DNA from: an uncultured Cellvibrionales bacterium
GTDB lineage: Bacteria > Pseudomonadota > Gammaproteobacteria > Pseudomonadales > Dasaniaceae
Reading direction: 5' to 3'
NCBI GenBank assembly: GCA_913019905.1
Contig: CAJVZD010000003.1
Span: 124,001 to 188,000 of the forward strand
DNA: 64,000 nt
Shown: piece after piece, positions 26,459 to 35,691 of the stretch
Layout of the letters: every line of letters begins with the position of its first letter
Numbering within the stretch: the first letter of the stretch is position 1
Made by a program: the position numbers and the translations under genes
The notes under the pieces: generated by a model
The model's input: only the letters and a program-made list of their open reading frames with translations
The model's database searches: none
Told to the model about the DNA's origin: nothing

Positions 26459-27805
26459 ATGGCTCGCACGCTTTACACTTTATTTTTCTATTTGATGATG
26501 CCGTTCATCTTATTGCGGTTAGCCTATCGGTCCATTCGCGCGCCCGAGTATGGGGATCGGGTCCGGGAACGCTTCGGACTATTTACCGCCCCTTCCTTTG
26601 ATGATTGTATCTGGGTTCATGCTGTTTCAGTCGGTGAGACTATTGCGGCGGTGCCGCTAGTTCGGCAGTTACAGCAGCGTTATCCCGATCGGGCAATTGT
26701 GATAACGACGATGACTCCGACCGGTTCTGAACGAGTAAAAGCTCTACTCGCAGATGAAGTATTTCATGTCTATGCACCTTACGATCTCCCCGGATCTATA
26801 AAACGGTTTTTGACCCGAGTTTCCCCACGAGTATTAATTATTATGGAGACCGAGTTATGGCCTAATACAATTCATTATTGTTACCAGAATGCAATTCCGG
26901 TCGTCTTGGCAAATGCGCGGTTATCAGAGAAATCTGTGAATGGGTATCGGAAGCTACCCTCCTTGAGCGGCGGGATGTTGGAGGAGATATCCAGTATCGC
27001 TGCCCAGCACTCGAACGATGGAGATCGGTTTCTCTCATTGGGACTGCCAAGAGAAAATTTATCAATTACCGGAAGCATTAAGTTTGATATAGATCTGCCG
27101 GAAGTGTTGGTCGAACAAGCTCGGTGCCTTAAAACACAGTGGACTAACGCTTCGGTTATAGATGATGGTGAAGAAACGGTTAGCGGATGTGAATCTGGCA
27201 AAAGACTTAATTCGCGGCTCGTTGTTCTTGCCGCCAGCACCCATGAAGGTGAAGAAGAACTGATTCTATCGGCTTATCAGCATTTACTCGTTGAATTAGA
27301 GGGCGGAACCAACGCTCCACCATTGCTGATTTTGGTGCCGCGTCATCCGGAACGGTTTTCTAGGGTCGTCGTTATGAGTGAGCAGCTTGGGTTTGAAACT
27401 ATCCGGCGATCAAGCGGCGTGTCTGTTCTCTCCAGTACGCAGGTAATGGTCGGCGATACCATGGGTGAGCTGCTTTTATTGTATGGCTGTGCGGACATCG
27501 CTGTGGTGGGAGGTAGTCTAGTCAGTAATGGTGGTCATAACATGTTGGAGGCAGCGGCATGGGCTTTACCTATTGTCACCGGCAGCAGTCACTATAATTT
27601 TTTTGATATCAGCAATAAGCTTCAAGAAGCAGACGCCCTGGTCGTGGCGAATGATGAAACTGCTCTATTAAGGGAGCTGCAAAGTTTACTTGAAGATCCG
27701 ATGAAGCGAAGGCGTATGGGCAGTGCGGCCTTACAAGTCGTCGAACAAAATCGTGGCTCCTTGCAGCGTCTTGTGGACGTCATTGACCCATACCTTGCTC
27801 GATAA
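26459..27805 (+). CDS. waaA: 3-deoxy-D-manno-octulosonic acid (Kdo) transferase
   Basis: GT30 enzyme that adds Kdo to lipid IVA on the cytoplasmic face of the inner membrane; 448 aa against about 425 in E. coli. An N-terminal TM anchor (residues 5-22) precedes the acceptor domain with catalytic Glu60 in HAVSVGETIAA. The CMP-Kdo site is STQVMVGDTMGELLLLYG near 335 with GGSLVSNGGHNMLEAAAWA near 360. The extra length is mainly an acidic insert of about 23 residues at 229-252, between TQW and LVVLAASTHEGEE, where E. coli has a short turn. Divergent from the FAD oxidoreductase and convergent with rpiA. Confidence 0.96.
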   Translation: MARTLYTLFFYLMMPFILLRLAYRSIRAPEYGDRVRERFGLFTAPSFDDCIWVHAVSVGETIAAVPLVRQLQQRYPDRAIVITTMTPTGSERVKALLADEVFHVYAPYDLPGSIKRFLTRVSPRVLIIMETELWPNTIHYCYQNAIPVVLANARLSEKSVNGYRKLPSLSGGMLEEISSIAAQHSNDGDRFLSLGLPRENLSITGSIKFDIDLPEVLVEQARCLKTQWTNASVIDDGEETVSGCESGKRLNSRLVVLAASTHEGEEELILSAYQHLLVELEGGTNAPPLLILVPRHPERFSRVVVMSEQLGFETIRRSSGVSVLSSTQVMVGDTMGELLLLYGCADIAVVGGSLVSNGGHNMLEAAAWALPIVTGSSHYNFFDISNKLQEADALVVANDETALLRELQSLLEDPMKRRRMGSAALQVVEQNRGSLQRLVDVIDPYLAR

Positions 27806-27814
27806 ATCGAATTT

Positions 27815-27856
27815 CCTTACGATAGCTGCTGCTTTAGGCTGGCAGCTATCGTAAGG
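27815..27856. repeat. Perfect 15-bp inverted repeat between waaA and rpiA
   Basis: CCTTACGATAGCTGC and GCAGCTATCGTAAGG are exact complements around a 12-nt loop, 9 nt after the waaA stop and 30 nt from the rpiA stop. No T-run follows on either strand, so it is not a textbook intrinsic terminator. It may still act as a two-way transcript end or 3' stability hairpin. Confidence 0.8.
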
Positions 27857-27885
27857 TCATTCTAAATGAAATTTCAGTGTCTAAT

Positions 27886-28560
27886 TTATTTGGCTGACAG
27901 GCTTTGGATACCTTCTTGGGTGGCCAATAATAGTATGTCCGCGGGACGCAGGGCAAAAATACCGTTGGTGACGACACCGGTAATATTGTTAATGTTACGC
28001 TCTGTTTCCTGGGGGTCCGGGATCATGAAGTTGTATAGATCGAGAATGATATTGCCGTTGTCTGTGATCACGCCTTCTCGGTAAACGGGGTCTCCGCCCA
28101 GTTTTACCAATTCTCTGGCGACATGACTACGTGCCATCGGGATGACCTCTATCGGCAGAGGGAAATTACCTAGTCGTTCGACGTATTTACTTCCGTCGGC
28201 GATACAGACAAATTCTTTCGCGACAGCAGCGACTATTTTTTCTCGGGTTAGCGCTGCGCCCCCGCCTTTTATGAGGCAAAGTTGATGGTCAGACTCATCA
28301 GTTCCATCCACATACACGGTAACCTCATCGACGACATTCAATTCGAGAACAGGAATTCCATGGCTTTTCAGTCGGTCGGCGGACGCTTGCGAACTTGCGA
28401 CGGTGGCATTTATTTGAGCTTTTACTTCAGCCAGATAATCGATAAAGTAATTTGCCGTCGAGCCTGTTCCGATTCCTACCACGCTTTTGTCATCTAATTT
28501 TGGCATGATGTAATCAATAGCGGCGCGGGCAACTGCTTTTTTTAGTTCATCTTGGGTCAT
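27886..28560 (-). CDS. rpiA: Ribose-5-phosphate isomerase A
   Basis: Interconverts ribose 5-phosphate and ribulose 5-phosphate in the pentose phosphate pathway. At 224 aa it is close to the family length (219 in E. coli). Signature segments are [16 protein letters not shown] near residue 29, [19 protein letters not shown] near 84-102 (with the catalytic Asp-x-x-Asp-Glu region) and [16 protein letters not shown]. The gene lies between waaA and ilvA, divergent from ilvA by 220 nt, as in pseudomonads (rpiA-ilvA). Confidence 0.97.
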   Translation of the reverse strand: MTQDELKKAVARAAIDYIMPKLDDKSVVGIGTGSTANYFIDYLAEVKAQINATVASSQASADRLKSHGIPVLELNVVDEVTVYVDGTDESDHQLCLIKGGGAALTREKIVAAVAKEFVCIADGSKYVERLGNFPLPIEVIPMARSHVARELVKLGGDPVYREGVITDNGNIILDLYNFMIPDPQETERNINNITGVVTNGIFALRPADILLLATQEGIQSLSAK

Positions 28561-28780
28561 GATGGATAAATCCTAAAAGGGCATGAGCATTCTTTGGAAT
28601 TACCTATTATAAAGCCGTCAACAGAATAGGCGACAAAAGTTTGTATCAATCGGTCAGTTTTTTTCTTTTACCACGCGCCAGCAAGAAAAAGTTAAAATTA
28701 GCCATGCAATTACTGAATTTTCCGGCTCAAGGCATTAGTATGCGCGCTACCTGCTATAGATAGATAGAAGAAGCTGCTCA

Positions 28781-30316
28781 ATGCCACAAAGTTATATTAA
28801 AAAAATTCTTGACGCGCGTGTTTATGACGTGGCGATCGAAACGCCTATTGATCACGCACCGATCTTATCCAAGCGTTTTAATAATGAGATTTTGCTGAAA
28901 AGGGAAGACCTGCAGCCTGTCTTTTCATTTAAAATTCGTGGTGCCTACAACAAAATGGCGCATTTGACTAAAGAGGAGTTAGCTAAAGGTGTTATTGCCG
29001 CTTCGGCCGGTAATCATGCTCAGGGTTTGGCCTTAGCAGCGTTAAAAATGGGTGTAAAGGCAACCATCGTGATGCCAAAAACCACCCCGGCTATCAAGGT
29101 AGACGCAGTCCGTGGTCGAGGTGCGAAAGTCATTTTGCATGGTGATACCTATGACGAAGCATCGGCGCATGCGCAGTCGCTGGTTGCTGAAAAAGGGCTG
29201 GTCTATGTCCATCCTTATGATGACCCTTATGTCATTGCGGGCCAGGGTACTATCGGAATGGAGATATTGCGCCAGATCAGCGGCCCTCTCGACGCGGTTT
29301 TTGTGCCGGTGGGTGGTGGTGGATTATTGGCCGGTGTTGCTGCGTATATTAAGTATGTAAGGCCCGACGTTAGATTGATAGCAGTAGAGCCCGAAGACGC
29401 GGCTTGTTTAAAAGCCGCATTGGACGCAGGTCGGCGAGTCACTTTACCGCAAGTTGGTATTTTTGCTGATGGTGTTGCTGTGTCGAGAATCGGCAAAGAA
29501 CCGTTTAGGGTCATACGCAAGAGTATCGATGATTCCATCACGGTAACGACCGATGAAATTTGCGCGGCGATTAAAGATATTTTTGATGATACCCGTTCGA
29601 TCGCCGAGCCCGCCGGCGCATTAGCCTTAGCGGGTTTGAAGAAGTACGTTGTAGAGCATGGTCTCGAAGGAAAAACGCTATTGGCGATTGATAGTGGCGC
29701 CAATACAAATTTTGATCGACTTCGCTATATTTCTGAGCGAACGGAGTTTGGCGAGAAGCGAGAGGCAATTTTTAGTGTCAAAATTCCCGAGCGGCCCGGT
29801 AGCTTCAAGAAGTTTTGTGCGGTATTGGGCAAAAGAAACATTACCGAGTTCAATTACCGTTATGCCGATAGCACCGAGGCCAGGATATTTGTTGGCGTCC
29901 AAATTGCGGCGCAGGGCAGAGATAGGCAAGATTTGGTGATAGATCTGGAAAAAAAGGGCTACCCAGTTGTCGATTTGACTGACAATGAGATGGCTAAGTT
30001 ACATATCCGCCATATGGTTGGCGGGCATGCGCCTGCAGAAATCAAGCATGAGCTTCTTTATCGTTTCGAATTTCCCGAACGTCCCGGGGCATTACTTAAA
30101 TTCCTCAGTCATATTGGCCAGCAGTGGAACATTTCTATGTTTCATTATCGAAATCATGGTTCCGCCTTCGGTCGGGTGCTTGTGGGCTTACAAGCACCGA
30201 GGAGCGATCGTGCAGCGCTAACGGCGTTCTTCGATAAGCTGAATTACCACTTTCAGGAAGAAACTGATAATCCTGGCTATCAATTGTTTCTCAGCGGCGA
30301 AACGGAATCGGACTAA
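28781..30316 (+). CDS. ilvA: Threonine ammonia-lyase, biosynthetic
   Basis: PLP enzyme converting threonine to 2-oxobutanoate, the first step of isoleucine synthesis. The 511 residues match the biosynthetic form. The PLP lysine is in VFSFKIRGAYNKMA near residue 57, the substrate loop is SAGNHAQGLALA near 83 and the glycine-rich phosphate loop is PVGGGGLLAGVAAYIK near 184. Two ACT-like regulatory domains fill residues about 330-500, with repeated ERPGSFKKF and ERPGALLKF, the isoleucine/valine-sensing part. Divergent from rpiA. No attenuator peptide is seen upstream. Confidence 0.96.
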   Translation: MPQSYIKKILDARVYDVAIETPIDHAPILSKRFNNEILLKREDLQPVFSFKIRGAYNKMAHLTKEELAKGVIAASAGNHAQGLALAALKMGVKATIVMPKTTPAIKVDAVRGRGAKVILHGDTYDEASAHAQSLVAEKGLVYVHPYDDPYVIAGQGTIGMEILRQISGPLDAVFVPVGGGGLLAGVAAYIKYVRPDVRLIAVEPEDAACLKAALDAGRRVTLPQVGIFADGVAVSRIGKEPFRVIRKSIDDSITVTTDEICAAIKDIFDDTRSIAEPAGALALAGLKKYVVEHGLEGKTLLAIDSGANTNFDRLRYISERTEFGEKREAIFSVKIPERPGSFKKFCAVLGKRNITEFNYRYADSTEARIFVGVQIAAQGRDRQDLVIDLEKKGYPVVDLTDNEMAKLHIRHMVGGHAPAEIKHELLYRFEFPERPGALLKFLSHIGQQWNISMFHYRNHGSAFGRVLVGLQAPRSDRAALTAFFDKLNYHFQEETDNPGYQLFLSGETESD

Positions 30317-30435
30317 ACTGAATTGGAATAAATAGTACCATCATGGATCGACTAGAGTATTGGGAAAAGAGTGTTTTTTCAAAACGAACTGAAAATACCG
30401 AAGTTTTGATTGGTGGTTTTTGCGTCAGGGAAAGC

Positions 30436-31059
30436 TTAGTTTTTGGGCGCAATAGTGATCAGCTCTTGGTCGGTAACAAGTTTGGATAAGGGAACGTCCC
30501 AGTTATCTACTGTCAATTGTTCTACTTCTTGACAGTGATGTGCTAATCCGACCAAAAGAGGTGTTGATAGTCGTTTTTTTCTTTGCGTTCCTTGGAAAGT
30601 ACGGTCGTAAAATCCTCCCCCCATGCCAAGGCGCCCGCCAAGTCGATCGAAGCCGACTAGAGGTAAAAACACCAAATTCATGACCCATGGTTTTCGCAAA
30701 GCTGTGCCGTCCATCGATTTATGGCTTGGTTCTGGAATTCCATAGCGATTCTTAATGAGTTTATCCGTCGGTTGATATCGTGCGAATCGAAGCGATTTGT
30801 CCCGCAATATAACTGGGAAATAACAGTGGCATCGGTATTTCATTAGTCGTGAAATTAAAAGGCGGGGGTCTATTTCACCATCGTTTGCAAAATAGAGAGC
30901 GATGTTTCGACTTCGCTGCAGCAGACCGCTTCGCGCTATTTGTTTATCGAGGTTGATTGCTGCAACGCTTTGCTGGTGGCGGCTTAGTCTATTCCTTTTT
31001 TCGCGAAGTATTTTTCTTAACAGGGGTTTGTCTGGAGGTGAGGTTGCGGGAAGATCCAC
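30436..31059 (-). CDS. 5-formyltetrahydrofolate cyclo-ligase
   Basis: ATP-dependent enzyme of the YgfA/MTHFS family that recycles 5-formyl-THF to 5,10-methenyl-THF (207 aa). The C-terminal half carries the family signature LVFLPLVGFDRLGGRLGMGG followed by GFYDRTF, which forms the nucleotide and folate site. The start appears to be GTG at 31059 with AGGG upstream. It sits directly after the 6S RNA gene on the same strand, the conserved ssrS-ygfA arrangement of gammaproteobacteria, so co-transcription with 6S RNA is likely. Confidence 0.92.
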   Translation of the reverse strand: MDLPATSPPDKPLLRKILREKRNRLSRHQQSVAAINLDKQIARSGLLQRSRNIALYFANDGEIDPRLLISRLMKYRCHCYFPVILRDKSLRFARYQPTDKLIKNRYGIPEPSHKSMDGTALRKPWVMNLVFLPLVGFDRLGGRLGMGGGFYDRTFQGTQRKKRLSTPLLVGLAHHCQEVEQLTVDNWDVPLSKLVTDQELITIAPKN

Positions 31060-31103
31060 CTATGAAACCCTGTCATAGTTTGAAGAGAAAATACGCGTTT
31101 AGA

Positions 31104-31281
31104 AAAGAGCTCCCCAAGATACCGCTGGCAATGGTCCTTGAACCCAACGGTTCAAAGTGGTGGTTCCTGTAAAATATCGGGCTTCCCGCAGAACGGGCAT
31201 GCACGCCAAAAAAACGAGGATCCGCCGGGGTAATGCGCATCGGCTCAGGGACGTAACTGTCTGGCAAATATCACAGGGAGC
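31104..31281 (-). ncRNA. ssrS: 6S RNA
   Basis: About 178 nt between zapA and the formyl-THF ligase gene, same strand. The 5' part contains the conserved CCCTGAGCCGA and the 3' part TTGAACC...GGTTCAAGG. The ends form a closing stem: GCTCCCTGTGATATT pairs with GGTATCTTGGGGAGC over about 14 positions with few mismatches. The long rod with a central bubble mimics an open promoter and sequesters sigma-70 RNA polymerase in stationary phase. The ends are estimated from the stem and may be off by some bases. Confidence 0.93.
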
Positions 31282-31430
31282 GGAACAATTATAACTCAGT
31301 CTATGGACGATGCTAAAGGTGAATTTGCTGAAATCTGTTTCAAATTAAGAATTCAGCTTAGATTTGTAGAGCTGAATTTATGGAGCGTTTCATTTATTGA
31401 TCAATTTGTTGGCTGCTGATCGAGGTGGGC

Positions 31431-31751
31431 TTAGCCGATTTCAAGTTGTCGAAAGCGGTGCAGTGCGTCTTCCAGTTTTTCATTGATGCCTTTTAACTGG
31501 GCATTGTTCGCCGCGACATCTGCCGTCGATTCTACTTCGGGGCCGTCATTTTTTAGCAGTTCGTTGGCGATGTTTAGGGCCGCCATGACTGCAATTCTCT
31601 CCAAGCCAATGACTTTACCGGTTGTTTTGATGCTGCGCATTTGTGTGTTCAGGTAATCGGCAGATTCTCGCAAGGCGTCCTGTTCGCCAATGGGGCAAGC
31701 TACTTGGTATTCTTTGTCAAGGATCGTGACAATTACGGTGTCGTTACTCAC
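31431..31751 (-). CDS. zapA: Cell division protein ZapA
   Basis: Small FtsZ-ring stabiliser, 106 aa. The N-terminal domain (VTILDKEYQVACPIGEQDAL, residues 8-27) is the ZapA head and the C-terminal part is a coiled coil ending in NEKLEDALHRFRQLEI. It overlaps the preceding small coiled-coil gene by 4 nt (ATGA), so they are translated together, and 6S RNA follows. This matches the conserved zapA-ssrS-ygfA block. Confidence 0.93.
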   Translation of the reverse strand: MSNDTVIVTILDKEYQVACPIGEQDALRESADYLNTQMRSIKTTGKVIGLERIAVMAALNIANELLKNDGPEVESTADVAANNAQLKGINEKLEDALHRFRQLEIG

Positions 31752-31957
31752 TGTTCCTGCTCCAGAGCTTTTAGCTTATTGATCATGGCGACAACTTTGC
31801 TGCGCGCCATCGTAGATTTTTCGATTAATTGTTCGCGCTCAACAGCCCAGTCGATTGCCTGACTTTTAAGTTGGCGATTTTCAGCATCCAGTTGGTCACA
31901 TAGCTGGATAAGATCGTCAATTTTACGTGCTAGCGCTTTCAATTGTAAATCTGCCAT
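31748..31957 (-). CDS. Small coiled-coil protein (TIGR02449 family)
   Basis: About 69 aa from ATG 31957 (MADLQLKALARKIDDL), nearly all predicted coiled coil with heptads of Leu and Ile: LQLKALARKIDDLIQLCDQL then AENRQLKSQAIDW. An upstream GTG (32008) in the same frame would give 86 aa but has no ribosome binding site and adds unrelated sequence. Such proteins precede zapA in pseudomonads and may assist division, by analogy with ZapB; that function is inference. Divergent from ygfB. Confidence 0.8.
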   Translation of the reverse strand: MADLQLKALARKIDDLIQLCDQLDAENRQLKSQAIDWAVEREQLIEKSTMARSKVVAMINKLKALEQEQ

Positions 31958-32211
31958 TAGCTCATCGGGTTCCAATAAATCCCTATTAATATAGTTCTCT
32001 CTCGGCACTCGGTCAATGTAATAAATACCTTAAATTTCAATGATCTGGCAGATACTTGCAGAAAAAGCTTAAAGACGGGTCTGGTTTTATACAATCTCAT
32101 CCTTGCGGTGCCAAAGTCTTCGTTTTAACAAGGGGTGCAAATAGGGTGGGCAGCGGCTAAAATACCTTATTGATGTGCGATAATTTATTAACAAATAAAA
32201 TTGAGAAAACC

Positions 32212-32886
32212 ATGCCCGATAACGAAACTGCTATGCCTGAATTTGATGAAGTAGCAGATTTGTTTTGGCGTCTCGGCGTTATGCAATCACCGTCTCAGTT
32301 ACAGGGGTTCTTAAGCGGCCAAATTGCCGTTGGACGTGAGCCGACAATGGAAACGTGGTTATCTCAAGCTCAAACTTATATTGAGAGTGTCGAGCCACCC
32401 AATAGCGACGAAAATCGTTTGCTGACCCAACTGCATAGGTCAAGTAGTCAGCAGTTTAGTGCAGTTAATTTGGATTACCGGTTGTTGCTGCCCGACGACG
32501 CCGTCGAAATCACCCAGCGTGTTGATTGTCTGAGTCAATGGTGTAAAGGATTTTTGGCCGGTTTTGCGATGGGAGGCAAAGACGCGCAGGCACGTAGCGG
32601 GCCCCGCCAGTACTCTGAAAATGTTGCAGAGGCCTTGAGTGATATGGGGGCTATTAGCCAGGTTGTCTTAACTGACGAAGATATTGATGAAGAACAAAGA
32701 GAGCGGGATTATTTTGAAATAAGTGAGTATCTTCGGTTGGCAGCGATTACTATCTACATGGAGTGTGGTCGATTAGACGAAGTCGTTGAGGCATCGACAG
32801 ACGAGGAGCTACATACCACTAGTGATGAGACTCCCGTTCGGTCACCCTCTGATCTGTTCTCGGGCAAAAATAAAAAGTTACACTGA
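32212..32886 (+). CDS. ygfB: UPF0149 (YgfB/YecA) family protein
   Basis: Cytoplasmic all-helical protein of 224 aa. The family core is visible as DEVADLFWRLGVMQSPSQL near residues 11-29, LQGFLSGQIAVG and WCKGFLAGFAMGG near 112-124. The start ATG 32212 follows TTGAGAAAACC; a TTG at 32170 opens the frame but is not needed. A 30-residue low-complexity tail follows the family domain. In P. aeruginosa YgfB has been linked to control of an AmpC-related pathway, but no such partner lies here. It leads into pepP and the ubi genes as in E. coli. Confidence 0.88.
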   Translation: MPDNETAMPEFDEVADLFWRLGVMQSPSQLQGFLSGQIAVGREPTMETWLSQAQTYIESVEPPNSDENRLLTQLHRSSSQQFSAVNLDYRLLLPDDAVEITQRVDCLSQWCKGFLAGFAMGGKDAQARSGPRQYSENVAEALSDMGAISQVVLTDEDIDEEQRERDYFEISEYLRLAAITIYMECGRLDEVVEASTDEELHTTSDETPVRSPSDLFSGKNKKLH

Positions 32887-32950
32887 TTTTAAGACGTTTT
32901 ATCCGTGCAAGTTACCAGTCAATGGACGAAAGAAGGCGTAACACAGTATT

Positions 32951-34273
32951 ATGAAAATTGGAAAAAAAGAGCATGCTCGACGCCGCAAACAGCTAATGGC
33001 GCAAATGGATCCCAACAGCATCGCAATTGTCCCCTCCGCCCATGAGCATATTCGAAATAGAGATTGCGAATTCCCTTTTCGGCAGGATAGCGACTTTTTC
33101 TATTTAACCGGTTTTGCCGAGCCCGAGTCCGTGTTGGTATTACTGCCTGGCCGAAAACACGGGCAATGTGTCATCTTCTGTCGTGAGCGTGACGCGTCGA
33201 TGGAACTGTGGAATGGCTATCGTGCAGGTCCAGAGGGTGTTTGTGAAATCTACGGTGCCGACGATGCATTTCCGATCAGTGACATTGACGATATATTGCC
33301 AGGCCTGATTGAAGGTCGCGAACGCGTCTATTATGCCATGGGCCGCCATGCAGAATTCGATCGAAGCGTCATGGAGTGGGTGAATGTCATTCGTTCGAAA
33401 GTGCGCTCGGGTGCGCATCCGCCGGGGGAGTTTCTGGATCTGGATCATTTACTACATGATCAACGACTATATAAAAGTGCAACAGAAATAAAGATCATGA
33501 GGAAAGCGGCGAAAATTTCAGCCGCAGCACATATCCGCGCAATGAAGTATTGCAAGCCTGGTGTCAATGAATATCAACTGGAAGCGGAAATACTGCATGA
33601 GTTTGCCATGAATGGTGCCCGAGCTCCAGCGTACTCCTCGATCGTTGGCAGCGGTAAAAACGGCTGTATTTTGCACTACCTTGAGAATAGGGACACCATC
33701 AAGGACGGAGATTTGGTGCTCATCGATGCCGGGTGTGAGTTGGACCATTATGCCGCAGATATAACCCGGACGTTTCCGTCAAACGGTCAATTTTCTACTG
33801 AACAAAAAGCACTCTATGAAGTGGTCTTGAAGTCTCAGTTGGCTGCTATTAAAACCATTAAGCCTGGTGGGCATTGGAATGAATTCCACGACGCGACGGT
33901 CAAGGTCATTACAAAAGGTTTAATGGAGCTTGGAATCTTGAAAGGTTCCTTGAAAGCACTAATTGAAAAAGAAGCCTATTCCGAATACTACATGCATCGA
34001 GCTGGGCACTGGCTGGGTATGGATGTTCACGATGTTGGCGATTACAAAGTGGGTAACCAATGGCGAGTGCTGGAAACCGGTATGGTCATGACCGTTGAGC
34101 CGGGTATCTACATTTCGCCGGACAATAAAAAAGTCGCCAAGAAGTGGCGAGGTATTGGTATTCGAATTGAAGACGATGTTTTGGTGACTAAAGACGGCTG
34201 TGAAGTATTGACGAAGGATGTCCCTAAAACGGTTGAAGAAATCGAAGCATTAATGACAGTAGGTGCTAGCTAG
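32951..34273 (+). CDS. pepP: Xaa-Pro aminopeptidase P
   Basis: Mn-dependent metallopeptidase releasing N-terminal residues before proline (440 aa; E. coli 441). An N-terminal creatinase-like domain spans residues 1-170. The pita-bread catalytic domain has the metal ligands in LIDAGCELDHYAADITRTFP (two Asp), GHWLGMDVHDVG (His), MTVEPGIYI (Glu) and GIGIRIEDDVLV (Glu). Its TAG overlaps the GTG of ubiH by one base, so pepP-ubiH-ubiI form one coupled operon. Confidence 0.96.
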   Translation: MKIGKKEHARRRKQLMAQMDPNSIAIVPSAHEHIRNRDCEFPFRQDSDFFYLTGFAEPESVLVLLPGRKHGQCVIFCRERDASMELWNGYRAGPEGVCEIYGADDAFPISDIDDILPGLIEGRERVYYAMGRHAEFDRSVMEWVNVIRSKVRSGAHPPGEFLDLDHLLHDQRLYKSATEIKIMRKAAKISAAAHIRAMKYCKPGVNEYQLEAEILHEFAMNGARAPAYSSIVGSGKNGCILHYLENRDTIKDGDLVLIDAGCELDHYAADITRTFPSNGQFSTEQKALYEVVLKSQLAAIKTIKPGGHWNEFHDATVKVITKGLMELGILKGSLKALIEKEAYSEYYMHRAGHWLGMDVHDVGDYKVGNQWRVLETGMVMTVEPGIYISPDNKKVAKKWRGIGIRIEDDVLVTKDGCEVLTKDVPKTVEEIEALMTVGAS

Positions 34274-35691
34274 TGGCGGAGCCGGCCCCCATTACGGACG
34301 TTTATGGAGCGGCGGACAATTACCATGTCGTTATCGTTGGTGGCGGTATGGTGGGAGCGAGTTTAGCGTTGCAGCTAAGCGAATCCATGGGACAAAAAGT
34401 AGATATTTTAGTGGTTGAGCGTTTCCCTCTTACGGCGAAAACTCTAGGCGAGAATAGCGATCCTGGACAGGCGGATGCGTCTTATAATCCGAGCTTCGAT
34501 GCCCGTTCTACCGCCTTATCTTACGGAAGCCGTAAAATTCTCGAGTCGCTAGGCGTTTGGCCCGAGCTTAAAAAGCATCTTTCACCGATCAAAAAAATTC
34601 ACGTGTCTGACCGCGGAGGCCTCGGTTCGGCGACGTTACATGCTGCACAGGTAGGTTGGTCGTCACTCGGTTATGTGGTAGAAAACGCGTGGATGGGCGA
34701 TGTTTTAATGGCAGCGCTGCGGCAGAAGCCCAATGTTAAATTTTGCGCTCCCGCTTCGGTATCTTCTATTGTCCCGCGGAAGTGCGGTGTGGATGTTGTC
34801 ATTCGAGAAAATCTCGGACAGCAAGGTGAGGAGTCTTCTGGTCGATTAAAGACGGTGCATGCACAGTTGGCTGTTGTTGCGGATGGTGCTAGTTCGACGA
34901 TGCGCAATTTTCTCGGTATTGATATTGCCGTCTCCGATTACAAGCAAACGGCGGTCATTGCGAATGTCAGCTTTCGGGATTCGCACAATGGAACCGCTTA
35001 TGAGCGATTTACAGATAAAGGGCCAATGGCGCTGTTGCCGTTGACGCCGAGTGAATCAGGTGAGTCCCGTTCTGCCTTGGTGTGGACGATGGATAACGAT
35101 CGGGCACAGCGCTTGTGTGAGTGTGCTTCTGAGGAATTTTTGCAGCAATTACAGCTGTGTTTTGGTCATCGCCAAGGGGAATTTATTCGGGTGGGAGACC
35201 GGTTTAATTATCCCTTGCGGTTGATTGAGGCGAAAGAACAAGTGCGTTCGGGCATTGTGGTCATGGGTAATGCCGCACATTCAATGCATCCGGTTGCGGG
35301 TCAGGGATTTAATTTGGCTCTGCGAGACTGCGCTCGTTTGGTGGAAACTTTGAAAGAGGCTTTTTATTCGTCTCAACCTTTGGGTGAGTTAACTTTGTTA
35401 CAAGAGTATATAGAGCTACAACAATTTGATCAGAAAAAGACGGTTCTATTTTCTGATCGTGTAACCGCCTTGTTTAGTAACAAACAATGGAGCTTAAGTC
35501 TGTTACGCAAACTGGGTCTTGGGGTGGTTGATGTCTCCCCGGCCGTAAAACGTTTTTTTATAGCCCACGCGGCCGGTATGCACGACGGAGCGGCTGGCGT
35601 TACAAGTGGTTCCGTCATCGGGGCTTCTTCAAGTGCCGATAAGGGGGATACATCGTTTCTGACGGCCTCGGGACGAGTGGATAATGGGTGA
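34273..35691 (+). CDS. ubiH: 2-octaprenyl-6-methoxyphenol hydroxylase (UbiH)
   Basis: FAD monooxygenase of the ubiquinone pathway, 472 aa, longer than E. coli UbiH (392) because of a unique N-terminal stretch and about 30 extra C-terminal residues rich in Gly and Ser. FAD motifs are YHVVIVGGGMVGASLALQL near 17-35 and GNAAHSMHPVAGQGFNLAL near 331-349; SFDARSTALSYGS near 75 is the UbiH/F signature. The start is GTG at 34273, overlapping the pepP stop. UbiH and UbiI-type paralogues sit in tandem as in E. coli; exact ring position is assigned by order. Confidence 0.92.
   Translation: MAEPAPITDVYGAADNYHVVIVGGGMVGASLALQLSESMGQKVDILVVERFPLTAKTLGENSDPGQADASYNPSFDARSTALSYGSRKILESLGVWPELKKHLSPIKKIHVSDRGGLGSATLHAAQVGWSSLGYVVENAWMGDVLMAALRQKPNVKFCAPASVSSIVPRKCGVDVVIRENLGQQGEESSGRLKTVHAQLAVVADGASSTMRNFLGIDIAVSDYKQTAVIANVSFRDSHNGTAYERFTDKGPMALLPLTPSESGESRSALVWTMDNDRAQRLCECASEEFLQQLQLCFGHRQGEFIRVGDRFNYPLRLIEAKEQVRSGIVVMGNAAHSMHPVAGQGFNLALRDCARLVETLKEAFYSSQPLGELTLLQEYIELQQFDQKKTVLFSDRVTALFSNKQWSLSLLRKLGLGVVDVSPAVKRFFIAHAAGMHDGAAGVTSGSVIGASSSADKGDTSFLTASGRVDNG

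Noticed and set aside
29227-29703. 158-codon minus-strand ORF opposite ilvA
   Set aside because: Antisense shadow of a strongly conserved PLP enzyme; rich in Ser, Thr and Pro as expected from antisense codons.
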